A stretch of DNA of 64,000 nt from Coraliomargarita algicola (GTDB lineage: Bacteria > Verrucomicrobiota > Verrucomicrobiia > Opitutales > Coraliomargaritaceae). Shown here in pieces: positions 36,245-47,295 of this stretch (position 1 is the first letter of the stretch; each line of letters starts with the position of its first letter). The notes beneath the pieces are model-generated. The model did no database searches. It was not told where the DNA came from and worked only from the letters and a program-made list of their open reading frames with translations. Both the position numbers and the translations under genes were made by a program. Location of the stretch: the NCBI RefSeq assembly GCF_033878955.1, contig NZ_CP138858.1:1860001-1924000 (forward strand), in the 5' to 3' direction.

Positions 36245-36326
36245 TTTTGGAAGCGGGTGTTGTCGATGGTGTGGTAAATCATAAGCCAATCTAACCTAAA
36301 AGGTTAAGTTAAGCCACTAATGAACA

Positions 36327-36476
36327 TTAACGGGAAAGAAAACTAAAGGCCAAGCTGCCGCACTTTGTCAGCACGAAATCAATCGCTCCCCTTTTCCATG
36401 AATGCGTCAGGCGATAGCCCCATCCAAGGAAAATCGCGACCAGCATGAATGCCTCGACGATGAATGCGAGGGCGAG
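36327..36476 (-). pseudogene. C-terminal fragment of a membrane protein
   Basis: Reverse translation gives LALAFIVEAFMLVAIFLGWG, YRLTHSWKRGAIDFVL and TKCGSLAFSFLSR then stop, with a stop codon directly upstream. A hydrophobic helix followed by a basic tail looks like the end of a multi-pass membrane protein. No family is assigned. The rest of the rpsO upstream gap (36477-36747) shows only an imperfect inverted repeat (36666-36699). Confidence 0.35.
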
Positions 36477-36747
36477 CTAGAGCACTCAACACTGGCGCAG
36501 GGCATCACACGCGCACGCCCACCGGAAATGCTAAAACAATCACCCCACTTTTTTCCTTGCACCGAGCCTCCGAACTTACATCTTCCTGCCCTTCAGCGTT
36601 AGAGCGCGCTCTGCGAAGAGCCCGTTCCTCGACTTCTCTCTCCTCCGCACGGACGGGAGAGTTCAACGGTTCAAACGGCTCAGTGGCGGTTTGAACGGTT
36701 TCGACAACTCGAAGCCCGCAAGTCGTGATCACAAAAATCAAAATACT

Positions 36748-37035
36748 ATGTCAAAATCAGCACCCGTCGGGGATACAACAATCGATAAAGCAGCGATCAT
36801 CAAAGAGTTCGGTCTTAAAGAAGGCGACACCGGTTCATCCGAGGTCCAAATCGCGCTGCTCACAGCACGTGTGAAGCACCTAACCGAGCACCTTCGCGAA
36901 AACCGCAAAGATTACCACTCACGCCGTGGCCTAATCGCCATGACAGCTCGCCGCCGTAAGCTACTCGACTACCTCAAGCGCACCGAGTTCAACCGCTACA
37001 CCGCGATCCTCGAAAAGCTGGGTCTTCGCCGATAG
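36748..37035 (+). CDS. rpsO: 30S ribosomal protein S15
   Basis: A 95-residue protein from the ATG beginning [11 protein letters not shown]. Family hallmarks are [20 protein letters not shown] and [20 protein letters not shown], ending [20 protein letters not shown]. It binds 16S rRNA in the 30S platform. It has its own terminator and is followed by pnp, the classic rpsO-pnp neighbourhood, although 445 bp with repeats separate them here. Confidence 0.98.
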   Translation: MSKSAPVGDTTIDKAAIIKEFGLKEGDTGSSEVQIALLTARVKHLTEHLRENRKDYHSRRGLIAMTARRRKLLDYLKRTEFNRYTAILEKLGLRR

Positions 37036-37049
37036 CCAATCACTTTTCC

Positions 37050-37085
37050 AATGCCGGACTTCCTCGATGGAGGTCCGGCATTTTA
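37050..37085 (+). terminator. Rho-independent terminator of rpsO
   Basis: AATGCCGGACTTC then GGAGGTCCGGCATTTTA: a strong stem with a 6-7-nt loop and T-run, 14 bp after the S15 stop. Confidence 0.92.
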
Positions 37086-37165
37086 CTTTAGATCCCCAGT
37101 CCCCAAGCCATCACCGGCAAAGCCCGCTAAAATCCCTGTTCTTTCACTCCACTGCCCTTTTTGTT

Positions 37166-37290
37166 CTTAATCATAATCTTAATCGTAATCCTCCAGTAGT
37201 CGGGTTGGCTTCGCCGCCCGACAATCAAGCAGGGCGGCAAAGCCAACCCTGCTACGAAAAAAGAGGATTACGATTAGGAGTAAGATTAAG
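37166..37290. repeat. Nested inverted-repeat element between rpsO and pnp
   Basis: Outer 28-bp arms (37166-37193 and 37263-37290, three mismatches; ...TTAATCGTAATCCTC) enclose an inner BIME-like pair of 27-bp units (37196-37222 and 37229-37255; GTAGTCGGGTTGGCTT and GTAGCAGGGTTGGCTT). The whole 125 bp can fold into one large cruciform. The rest of the gap 37086-37480 shows no gene. Confidence 0.85.
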
Positions 37291-37324
37291 AGCTGAAGGT
37301 CACATACCTCACCAAAATCATAAT

Positions 37325-37365
37325 TCAATATTGGACGTTCAGTGTTCGGCATTGAACGTTCCCAG
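37325..37365. repeat. Dispersed GAAC/GTTC repeat, copy 2
   Basis: The reverse strand contains GAACACTGAACGTCCAATAT, matching the motif just upstream of sufD (5054-5093). It lies 115 bp before pnp. Confidence 0.5.
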
Positions 37366-37480
37366 CCTCCCATAAATTTTCATCCGAGCGACTCAACCGA
37401 TTTGAGCCGCGAGCGACATAGTAAGGTCCGATCCCAGAACAGTCGTTTTGAATGCATAAAGCAAAATACAAGACAAAGAT

Positions 37481-39667
<2,187 letters not shown>

Positions 39668-39708
39668 CGGATCAGCGGTCTCCACCGCTCACACGATTCA
39701 TTCTACTC

Positions 39709-39740
39709 AAAGCGGTCGCCGAAAGGCGGCCGCTTTTTAT
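39709..39740 (+). terminator. Rho-independent terminator of pnp
   Basis: AAAGCGGTCGCC, loop GAAA, GGCGGCCGCTTTTTAT: a 12-bp stem with one G-T pair, a stable GNRA loop and a T-run, 41 bp after the stop. Confidence 0.9.
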
Positions 39741-39810
39741 TTTGTAGCAGAGGTAGAAAGAGAACGACTTGGGAATTGGCCTTTAACAAAAATTCACTTT
39801 GTTTAACCGG

Positions 39811-40644
39811 ATGACACACGTTTCTTCATCTGAAGGTCTCAACATACAAGGTTTCGATGCCTCACACACTGCGGTTTACAAGGTGGTTGATGGCCACTCG
39901 CTTAAGTTGCATGTCTTTCTGCCGCCAGATCATGCGTCCACAGATCAACGCACCGCGATTCTTTTCTTCTTTGGAGGCGGTTGGATGATAGGAAACCCCA
40001 GCCAGTTTTTTCCACACTGCGCCTACTTGGCATCGCGTGGCATGGTTGCCGTTTCCGCCGAATACCGCGTGCAGAAACAGCACGGAACCAGTCCGCAGGA
40101 GTGCGTCAAAGATGGTAAATCGGCGATGCGCTGGCTACGTGCCCATGCGGCAGAATGGGGCATCGATCCGGATAAAATCCTCGCTGGAGGCGGCTCTGCG
40201 GGGGGCCATGTGGCCGCCGCGACGGCGACGCTTGAAGATTTCAACGAAAGCGAGGATGACTGCTCGATCAGTTGCAAGCCCGCAGCCTTGGTGCTCTTTA
40301 ACCCCGTATTTAATAACGGCCCCGAGAGCTATGGCTATGATCGAGTCAAAGATTACTGGCAGTCCTTCTCGCCGGCCCACAACCTGAGCACAGAGCCCCC
40401 CCCCACGCTCGTATTGTTCGGCACTCAGGATGTTCATGTTCCGGTCACGATGGCAGAGGATTACAAGCAGCAAATGGAAGCCCTCGGCCGACGCTGCGAC
40501 CTGCATTTCTACGAAGGGCAGCCGCATGGATTTTTCAACTACACCGAAGCGCAGATGCCCTATTATAGAGCAACCGTGCGAGTGATGGACCGATTCTTAG
40601 CTTCCTTAAACTATCTGGACGGCGAACCAACCATCGAAGACTGA
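39811..40644 (+). CDS. Alpha/beta-hydrolase esterase (BD-FAE-like)
   Basis: A 277-residue protein from ATG 39811; a TTG four codons upstream is less likely. The oxyanion region is ILFFFGGGWMIGN. The nucleophile elbow is GGSAGGH (G-x-S-x-G with Ser). The acid residue is in LFGTQDVHVPV and the histidine in GQPHGFFNY. There is no signal peptide. It resembles carboxylesterase/acetyl-xylan-type enzymes of the BD-FAE group, which in marine Verrucomicrobia often deacetylate polysaccharide fragments. The substrate here is unknown. Confidence 0.85.
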   Translation: MTHVSSSEGLNIQGFDASHTAVYKVVDGHSLKLHVFLPPDHASTDQRTAILFFFGGGWMIGNPSQFFPHCAYLASRGMVAVSAEYRVQKQHGTSPQECVKDGKSAMRWLRAHAAEWGIDPDKILAGGGSAGGHVAAATATLEDFNESEDDCSISCKPAALVLFNPVFNNGPESYGYDRVKDYWQSFSPAHNLSTEPPPTLVLFGTQDVHVPVTMAEDYKQQMEALGRRCDLHFYEGQPHGFFNYTEAQMPYYRATVRVMDRFLASLNYLDGEPTIED

Positions 40645-40660
40645 GCGGGGCCCTGCAAGA

Positions 40661-41275
40661 ATGGATCCGATACAAGTGCAAGGGATGCTAGAATACTGGG
40701 ACTACTTAGGCACCTTTGTCTTCTGCGTCTCGGGGGCCATCGCAGGACGACAACACCAAATGGACTGGTTCGGCATGTTCATCGTCGCACTCGTGACTGG
40801 CACGGGAGGCGGCTTATTACGAAGTATCATGTTGGGCGACTTGCCTCCCGCATTTCTAACCAACCCCGCCTATTTTATACTAGCCGTCAGCGCGGTCATG
40901 GTGGCCTTACATGGCACCAATAGTTGGCAAAAAATCACTCGTATCGTCTCCATAATAGATGCATTAGGGCTCGGCATCTTTCTCGTCACTGGCATGCGAA
41001 TTGCCCAAAGTTATGGGCTCGCAGGGTGGGCCGCCATCGCGATCGGTGTGGTGAGTGCCACCTTTGGTGGCCTCTTGCGCGACGTGCTTCGTAACGAAGT
41101 ACCACTGGTGCTGCGCAAAGAAATCTATGCCACCGCCTGTATCATCGGCGGGCTCGCCCTGCTCGGCTTCGACTATGCAAACTTCAATGAGACCGTCTCA
41201 CTCCTACTCACCAGCCTCATTGTAGTCGTCATTCGCCTCGTCGCCATTCACTATGCGATCAATCTCCCGCGCTAG
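40661..41275 (+). CDS. TRIC-family cation channel protein
   Basis: A 204-residue protein with seven hydrophobic helices in two TRIC (UPF0126) repeats: DYLGTFVFCVSGAIAGRQHQ ... GTGGGLLRSIMLGDLPP and IVSIIDALGLGIFLVTGMRI ... ATFGGLLRDVLRNEVPL. The GGxxRD-type motif in both halves is the family signature. Prokaryotic TRIC homologues conduct monovalent cations. It overlaps the 3' end of the convergent gene at 41272 by 4 bp. Confidence 0.92.
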   Translation: MDPIQVQGMLEYWDYLGTFVFCVSGAIAGRQHQMDWFGMFIVALVTGTGGGLLRSIMLGDLPPAFLTNPAYFILAVSAVMVALHGTNSWQKITRIVSIIDALGLGIFLVTGMRIAQSYGLAGWAAIAIGVVSATFGGLLRDVLRNEVPLVLRKEIYATACIIGGLALLGFDYANFNETVSLLLTSLIVVVIRLVAIHYAINLPR

Positions 41276-42111
41276 AAGCCACGCGGATTGCGGCCATTGC
41301 CACGCACACGCTGCTGCTTAACAGGGGGCGGATTCTCCAAATAGAGACTGTACCATTCATCCCCCAATCCTGCATTAGAGAAACTCTTTACACGATCATT
41401 GGACAGGTGTTCCCAATTCCGGGCAAAGGTATCGACGCCCGTGGACTCTTTGGCCTTCAACAGCACCCGGCGTGCCTCATCGGGCTCGCCAACCTTAACG
41501 TAGATCCACGACATTAAGCCATACAACAAAGCACCGCGGTCCCCCCGAAACCACATAATATGGCGCTTGAAGACCTTTTTCGCCCCCTCCAGATCATTCT
41601 TCTTATAACAACGCGCCATCCTCATGGCCACCGACATAGGTTCCATCATCAGCGGGCCCCTTAAAAAACCGCAGGTGGCGAGGATCTCATCAACCTTGTC
41701 GAACTCCTTGAGCTGGTAGTGAAACTGCAGGCGCATGGTCGCAATCTGACGCCCCGTGAGCAAAGACCACTTCCGGAAGGGCTCAAGCCCCTTGGTGAGC
41801 TCCAAGCCCTGCTTAAACATGGCCTGTTGATCCATTTCGAGCTGACGTTGTATCTGCTTAACATTGCCGCCCGGCTTGTTTTGGAACTGCTGCACCTTCC
41901 GCTGCATACGCCTCTGAGCGGTTTCCATGCTCTCCTGAAGCGCAGCTTGAGCCTTGGACATTCTTTTCCGGACCAGGAATCCGATCAGGAAAAACGTGCC
42001 AGCAAATCCGGCGATACTAAAGAAGACCGTCGTCCCCGTACGATATTGCAAAGCGTTCGAGGCACTAGCCAATGCGATAGCGACCAGCGCTGAAATGAGA
42101 AGTGAAAGCAT
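41272..42111 (-). CDS. Membrane-anchored TPR-like hypothetical protein
   Basis: The 279-residue protein has two N-terminal membrane helices (LLISALVAIALASASNALQY; VFFSIAGFAGTFFLIGFLV). A charged coiled-coil region (about 50-90, AQAALQESMETAQRRMQRKV) and TPR-like helices follow (RMARCYKKNDLEGAKKVFKR; YVKVGEPDEARRVLLKAKES). The C-terminus is basic and Pro-rich. The function is unknown; a cytoplasmic scaffold at the membrane is likely. Confidence 0.7.
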   Translation of the reverse strand: MLSLLISALVAIALASASNALQYRTGTTVFFSIAGFAGTFFLIGFLVRKRMSKAQAALQESMETAQRRMQRKVQQFQNKPGGNVKQIQRQLEMDQQAMFKQGLELTKGLEPFRKWSLLTGRQIATMRLQFHYQLKEFDKVDEILATCGFLRGPLMMEPMSVAMRMARCYKKNDLEGAKKVFKRHIMWFRGDRGALLYGLMSWIYVKVGEPDEARRVLLKAKESTGVDTFARNWEHLSNDRVKSFSNAGLGDEWYSLYLENPPPVKQQRVRGNGRNPRGF

Positions 42112-42120
42112 ACTTTGAGA

Positions 42121-42546
42121 CTATTTGTTGAATAAATTTAATCGGTATTTTGATTTTTCGACAGATATGACATGAGCAACAGAAAGGCGTCAAAGGCCAA
42201 TTTAAACTGCCGCTCCCTTTCAAAAAGTTCATCTCGCCCCCTCGGGCCAATCACGGAGCGCGGATCGTTCCAACTGACTGACACGGATGCCTTTGAAATC
42301 CGCGACCGCGACATCCGTATTATTTTTTTTTTGCAAGGTCGATTGAGGGCCAGTGTCACGATTGGTAACACGAGTGCTTTTAGCGATTTAAGAGAAGCAT
42401 CTAGCGAAATCACACCAAACTGGGAACAAAAAACAATATCCCGTAAACTCACAAAGCAAAAATCCTCACCAAATTTTACTTTGCAAGAGTTCACACAAAC
42501 AGCTTTTATCTATGAATTACCACTCAAAGATCGTCTCCTGATTCAC
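42121..42546. other. Gap before hsdR with a terminator-like hairpin
   Basis: The hsdR frame stays open back to 42172, but the 125 extra codons are low-complexity and match nothing known of HsdR. One structure is seen: ACGGATG at 42283 pairs with CATCCGT at 42312 and is followed by a 10-T run to 42332. It has the shape of a rightward terminator, yet no rightward gene ends upstream. It may be the scar of a lost gene. Confidence 0.4.
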
Positions 42547-45426
42547 ATGTCCGTCTCCCAACCAGAACTACAGGCTCGCCAACACATTGACGGGCAGCTC
42601 TCCGCTGCTGGCTGGGTGGTCCAAGATATAAAGTCCATCAACCTTGCGGCTCAATGTGGCGTCGCCGTTCGCGAGTTCCCAACGGCCACTGGCCCAGCCG
42701 ACTACATGCTCTTCGCAGATGGCAAAGCGATCGGTATCGTCGAAGCTAAAAAGGAAGGCGTCACACTCAGTGCAGTCCACATGCAAGCAGCCGAATATGG
42801 CACCGCCGCAACCAGGCACATTCAGCGCTGGGCCGACCCGCTACCGTTCATCTACGAGACCACTGGCCTCGAGACGCTGTTCACCGACGAGCGTGAACCC
42901 GACGCCCGTGCGCGCAAAGTATTCGCCTTTCATCGCCCTGAAGAGCTACTGGCCCGCGTGCGCCAGCCCGACACACTGCGCGATCGGCTCAAGACCTTCC
43001 CCACTCTCATCACCGCGCCACTGCGGGACTGCCAGATCGATGCCATTTCCAAGCTAGAAACCTCGCTAGCCGACAACCGCCCTCGTTCGCTCATTCAAAT
43101 GGCAACCGGATCAGGCAAAACCTACACCGCAGCCACCACTTGCTATCGACTCATCAAGCACGCGGGAGCCAAGCGCATTCTCTTCCTAGTCGACCGTGGC
43201 AACCTTGGCCGCCAAACCGTCAACGAATTCCAGCAATTCACCACACCCGACGATGGCCGCAAATTCACCGAGCTCTACAATGTGCAGATGCTCGGCCCCG
43301 CTGGCATTGATCCCGTCGCCAAGGTCACCGTCTCCACTATTCAGCGCCTCTACTCACAGCTTGCTGGCAAAGAGATGGAAGAAGATCTCGACGAGCATTC
43401 CGGCTACGAGCTCGCCGCAACTCAGGCCGACGACAACAAGGAGCCTAAGGCGATCAGCTACAATCCACAGATCCCCATTGAAGAGTTCGATTTCGTGATC
43501 GTCGATGAGTGCCACCGCTCGATCTACAATCTTTGGAAGCAAGTCATCGAATATTTCGACGCCTTCTTGATCGGTCTCACCGCCACTCCTTCCAAACACA
43601 ACCTCGGTTTCTTTAACCAAAACCTCGTCACTGAATACCCCCACGTGCAAGCCGTCGCCGATGGCGTCAACGTCGGTTACGACATCTACCGTATCAAGAC
43701 CCAGATCACCGAGGGCGGCAGCACGCTCGAATCTGGTTTCGACTACAAGAAGCGCGACCGTCTCACCCGCACCGAGCGCTGGAAGCTGCAAGACGAGGCC
43801 GAAGACTACACGGGAAAAGACCTTGACCGCAGCGTCATCGCACCTGACCAGATACGCACCGTCATTCGCACCTTTCGCAACAAACTCTTTACCGACCTCT
43901 TCCCCAGCCGCCCCGCACGTGCCAAGGCGCTCGGCTATCCCGAGCCATGGGTGCCCAAGACACTCATTTTCGCCAAAGACGACAACCACGCCGAAGAGAT
44001 TGTGCACCTCGTCCGCGAGGAATTTGGCAAGGGCAACGACTTCTGCCAGAAGATCACCTACCGCGCGGGTGCCAAGCCCGAGGATTTAATCAAAGCCTTC
44101 CGCACCGCGCCCGAGTTTCGCATCGCCGTCACCGTCGACATGATCGCCACCGGCACCGACATCAAGCCACTGGAGTGCCTCATCTTTATGCGCGACGTTC
44201 GCAGCCAGCTCTACTTTGAGCAAATGAAAGGTCGTGGCACCCGCACCATCGACCCCACCGACTTTCAGAGCGTCACACCCGACGGCGGCAACAAGACACA
44301 CTTCGTCCTCGTCGATGCCGTTGGCGTGACCGAATCCGACAAGACCGACTCCCGCCCACTCGAGCGCAAGCCCACCGTCGCCTTTGACAAGCTCTTGCTC
44401 GGCATCGCCATGGGCGACCGTGATCCCGACACCCTCGCCAGCGCAGCCAATCGATTGGCACGCCTCGATTGCAATCTCACCGAGAGCGACCGCCAAACTG
44501 TCCGCGAACTCAGCGGCGGGCTCAGCGTCAAACAAATCGCCGCCAGCCTGCTCCGCGCCACCGATCCCGACGTCATCGCCGACCACGCCGCAGGCCATAC
44601 TGATGCCTCTGCCGACGAAGTCACTCCCGAGGCACTACAACTCGCGACCGACACCTTGGCCGACGAAGCTGCCAAGCCCATTGCCGCCAATCCCGCACTG
44701 CGCGAATTCTTAGAGCAAAAGCGCCGCGATACCGAGGTCACTATTGATCATACCTCTTCCGACACCGTCCTCTTCGCCGGTTACGATACCGAAAAAGCCG
44801 AAGGTCTAATCGATAGCTGGAAACAATTCATCGAGGACACCAAAGACGAACTCACCGCCTTACAGTTCATCTACAACCTGCCGCACAAAGACCGGCACCT
44901 CAACTACAGCCATATCAAGCAACTCGCGGCCGCCGTCACCAAGCCTCCGTATAACATCGCCCCTGAGGAAGTCTGGCGCGCCTACGAAAACCTCGAAGGC
45001 CGCAAGCCCAGTGAAGCGCCCCTGCGCACCTTAACCAATCTCATCACCCTCGTCCGTCACAGCATACAGCCCGAAAGCATCCCCCTCGTCCCTTATGCCG
45101 AGATCGTCGATCAACGCTTTGCCGCCTGGCTCGACGAGCAGAACTCCAGCGCATCGCAAGACACCGAACCAGCGCGCAATGCCGATGGATCGATCACTGC
45201 CGCCGAGCCACGCCCGAGCGCCTTCGGCACCAACCCGTTTAGCAGCACCCACCTCGAATGGCTCCACATGATCAAAGATCACATCGCCAGCAGCGCCGCC
45301 ATCGAGCCCGACGACTTTGAAGACGTCCCCTTCAATCAAAAGGGCGGCCTCGCCAAAGCCCGAAAACTCTTCGGCAAGGATTTCAAATCCGTTCTCGAAG
45401 ACCTCAACACCGCCTTAGTCGGGTAA
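42547..45426 (+). CDS. hsdR: Type I restriction endonuclease subunit HsdR
   Basis: A 959-residue motor/nuclease subunit from the ATG beginning MSVSQPELQARQHIDG. N-terminal PD-(D/E)XK nuclease: PADYMLFADGKAIGIVEAKK. SF2 helicase motifs: I QMATGSGKTYTAA, II IVDECHRS, III LTATPSK, VI QMKGRGTR, and the intervening VDMIATGTDIKPL. The C-terminus is the EcoEI-type tail. The enzyme translocates DNA and cleaves when the HsdM/HsdS core meets unmodified sites. It heads the defence island, 5.1 kb from hsdS and 10.7 kb from hsdM. Confidence 0.95.
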   Translation: MSVSQPELQARQHIDGQLSAAGWVVQDIKSINLAAQCGVAVREFPTATGPADYMLFADGKAIGIVEAKKEGVTLSAVHMQAAEYGTAATRHIQRWADPLPFIYETTGLETLFTDEREPDARARKVFAFHRPEELLARVRQPDTLRDRLKTFPTLITAPLRDCQIDAISKLETSLADNRPRSLIQMATGSGKTYTAATTCYRLIKHAGAKRILFLVDRGNLGRQTVNEFQQFTTPDDGRKFTELYNVQMLGPAGIDPVAKVTVSTIQRLYSQLAGKEMEEDLDEHSGYELAATQADDNKEPKAISYNPQIPIEEFDFVIVDECHRSIYNLWKQVIEYFDAFLIGLTATPSKHNLGFFNQNLVTEYPHVQAVADGVNVGYDIYRIKTQITEGGSTLESGFDYKKRDRLTRTERWKLQDEAEDYTGKDLDRSVIAPDQIRTVIRTFRNKLFTDLFPSRPARAKALGYPEPWVPKTLIFAKDDNHAEEIVHLVREEFGKGNDFCQKITYRAGAKPEDLIKAFRTAPEFRIAVTVDMIATGTDIKPLECLIFMRDVRSQLYFEQMKGRGTRTIDPTDFQSVTPDGGNKTHFVLVDAVGVTESDKTDSRPLERKPTVAFDKLLLGIAMGDRDPDTLASAANRLARLDCNLTESDRQTVRELSGGLSVKQIAASLLRATDPDVIADHAAGHTDASADEVTPEALQLATDTLADEAAKPIAANPALREFLEQKRRDTEVTIDHTSSDTVLFAGYDTEKAEGLIDSWKQFIEDTKDELTALQFIYNLPHKDRHLNYSHIKQLAAAVTKPPYNIAPEEVWRAYENLEGRKPSEAPLRTLTNLITLVRHSIQPESIPLVPYAEIVDQRFAAWLDEQNSSASQDTEPARNADGSITAAEPRPSAFGTNPFSSTHLEWLHMIKDHIASSAAIEPDDFEDVPFNQKGGLAKARKLFGKDFKSVLEDLNTALVG

Positions 45427-45560
45427 TTCATATATGGGTCAAACAACCATAGCTATGGACAACAAAGAATTAGAGGTCACAAACAACAGTTCGCATCCCA
45501 ATGGGATACAAAATATGTTTGACGTGAAGACTGGTTACGCGGCACACTACATCCATCAAC

Positions 45561-45606
45561 ACCTCCCACACCTCTCTACGATGTGCACCACGGGAGGTTT
45601 CTTTTT
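45561..45606 (+). terminator. Possible terminator after hsdR
   Basis: ACCTCCC pairs with GGGAGGT across 24 nt, followed by TTCTTTTT, 28 bp before the Abi start. The loop is long, so confidence is moderate. A 67-residue frame (45434-45637) over this stretch is not supported as a gene. Confidence 0.45.
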
Positions 45607-45633
45607 GCCCAAATCCCAGAAAGTGCGTGCCGC

Positions 45634-46542
45634 ATGAACAAGCCTCCACTCACTTATGTAGCGCAGCTTCAACTGCTTAAAGACCGAGGGCTCACGGTAG
45701 ACGACGAGGCGTATGCCCTGCACTGCCTCGCAAATTATAACTATTATCGCCTCTCAATCTACTGGCGCTGTTTCACAGATCCCACGAATCACGACCGATT
45801 TCATGCGGGCACTACTTTTGAGCAAATTTGGCAGCTCTACGACTTCGACCGCGAACTTCGTAAACTCGTGAATGAAGCCTGCAAACGCCTAGAAATTTCA
45901 GCGCGCTCACGCTGGGCGTATGAACTTGGGCAGGCATACGGATGCCAAGCCTATGAAGATCCTGCTGCCTTTAGCCACGTCCCCGCACATACAAAACTAC
46001 TCGCATGGTTTGACGACTGCTTTGAGGCTAGCAAAGAAATATTCGTCCAACACTACAAAACGAAGCCCTGCCACCGGCCCGAGATCTGGGTCGCCATCGA
46101 ACTCCTTGAATTTGGTAAATTCTGCCGATTCTATCGCTTAACCAAGCAAGCGCAACTACGTGAGTGTATCGCGGACCATTATCATTTAAACGAAAGCAGC
46201 TTTAGCTCACTGCTCACTCAATGTAATTATATCCGTAACATTTGTGCGCACCACAGCCGCCTCTGGAATCGACGCCTAACAATCAAACTGAGCGTGCCGA
46301 AAAAGAAACCGATTCCTCTCGCACAAGCACTTGAGCATTATCCGAAATCAGAGGAGATCGAGAGCCGTAAGCTCTACAACACACTCACTCTTTTAATTCA
46401 CTGCGTGCAAGTCATCGAGCCACGCGGCGACTGGCCGCAGCGACTCGTCACGCACCTGCAAACCTTACCCGCGAACTTGATCCCCCACATGGGCTTCCCT
46501 GCCGACTGGCAAACCCGCCCGATCTGGGCTGCTGTCCATTAA
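45634..46542 (+). CDS. Abi_2 (AbiD/AbiF-like) phage abortive infection protein
   Basis: A 302-residue protein from the ATG beginning MNKPPLTYVAQLQLLKDRGL; the 17 upstream codons lie over the preceding hairpin. Abi_2 blocks: HCLANYNYYRLSIYW, LYDFDRELRKLVNEACKRLE, and YIRNICAHHSRLWNRRL, which includes the R-x4-H motif of HEPN-type RNases. Such proteins halt phage growth by abortive infection, probably by RNA cleavage. It sits directly behind hsdR, a common companion of type I systems. Confidence 0.9.
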   Translation: MNKPPLTYVAQLQLLKDRGLTVDDEAYALHCLANYNYYRLSIYWRCFTDPTNHDRFHAGTTFEQIWQLYDFDRELRKLVNEACKRLEISARSRWAYELGQAYGCQAYEDPAAFSHVPAHTKLLAWFDDCFEASKEIFVQHYKTKPCHRPEIWVAIELLEFGKFCRFYRLTKQAQLRECIADHYHLNESSFSSLLTQCNYIRNICAHHSRLWNRRLTIKLSVPKKKPIPLAQALEHYPKSEEIESRKLYNTLTLLIHCVQVIEPRGDWPQRLVTHLQTLPANLIPHMGFPADWQTRPIWAAVH

Positions 46543-46611
46543 CAGTCTCTTCCTAGCCGCCAACGAAGTGCAAAAGCTCAATTCGATACAACTACAGACC
46601 CTATATACATT

Positions 46612-47295
46612 ATGAGTGTTTTCGGAAAAATCCCTAAAACGGCGCGAAACGACGTCCTAGAAACATTGCTCGACAACTACGTTGAGCGACAAGGCCTCGG
46701 AGCCATGCCCAAAGCCGACTTCGACGCACTGCTCATCCACACCTTCCTGAAGCATTCGAAGGAACCCTTCGACTCATTCACTCTAAGTGAACTATTCAAG
46801 ATCAAGGAGTCGCGACTGAAGGCCTTACTTGAAACCGCTGCCGTCAAATTTGAAGAGGACACCATCGAAACCATTTGGATGGACATCCTCAAACAATGGA
46901 AAACAACGATTACCGAAGTGAATCGAATCGAGTCAGGTGAAGTGCGCTTTAAATTAGAAAATCCAGCTTACTTCCGCTACGTTCAACGTGAAGTGCGCAT
47001 CGCTGAAGGCACCGTCAAATACGATAAGAACTCCGAAGCCATCGTCGTATCCCTGAGCACACTATTCAAAGTGCTAGACCATGTGCATGGCGTGATTTTC
47101 AAAGATCTCACAGGGCACCAAGCACTCATAAAGGATTTGATTGAGAAAATTAAGAAAGACTTGATTGGAGAAAATGAGCTTAAGAAGATGAAAGATGATA
47201 AGGAGAAGAAATTAAAACTGACTCAGATCATCTCAACCGCCTCATCACTCAGCTCCATTGGAGGACTCATCCAAACCATTTTCTTTCCAGCATGA
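46612..47295 (+). CDS. Unknown protein coupled to MBL-fold hydrolase
   Basis: A 227-residue protein starting MSVFGKIPKTARNDVLETLL. The predicted order is a helical N-terminal part (about 1-100), a mixed segment (VRFKLENPAYFRYVQREVRI, about 103-160), a lysine-rich coiled coil (about 175-205) and a short hydrophobic C-terminus (IISTASSLSSIGGLIQTIFF) that could insert in a membrane. No family recognised. Its stop overlaps the MBL start by 4 bp (ATGA at 47292-47295). The arrangement fits a two-gene defence or toxin module, but no function can be assigned. Confidence 0.75.
   Translation: MSVFGKIPKTARNDVLETLLDNYVERQGLGAMPKADFDALLIHTFLKHSKEPFDSFTLSELFKIKESRLKALLETAAVKFEEDTIETIWMDILKQWKTTITEVNRIESGEVRFKLENPAYFRYVQREVRIAEGTVKYDKNSEAIVVSLSTLFKVLDHVHGVIFKDLTGHQALIKDLIEKIKKDLIGENELKKMKDDKEKKLKLTQIISTASSLSSIGGLIQTIFFPA

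Noticed and set aside
36505..36741. 78-residue leftward frame before rpsO
   Set aside because: Charged low-complexity translation ([17 protein letters not shown]) over an imperfect inverted repeat; more likely repeat DNA than protein.
42138..42494. Leftward 118-residue frame before hsdR
   Set aside because: No recognisable domain, and the composition is like the opposite-strand shadow of non-coding DNA.
42172..42546. N-terminal extension of HsdR by 125 codons
   Set aside because: The frame is open, but the residues are low-complexity and HsdR proteins begin at the sequence encoded from 42547. A hairpin with a T-run lies inside the extension.
45434..45637. 67-residue frame after hsdR
   Set aside because: It runs over a terminator-like hairpin and overlaps the Abi start; no domain or conservation signal can be seen.
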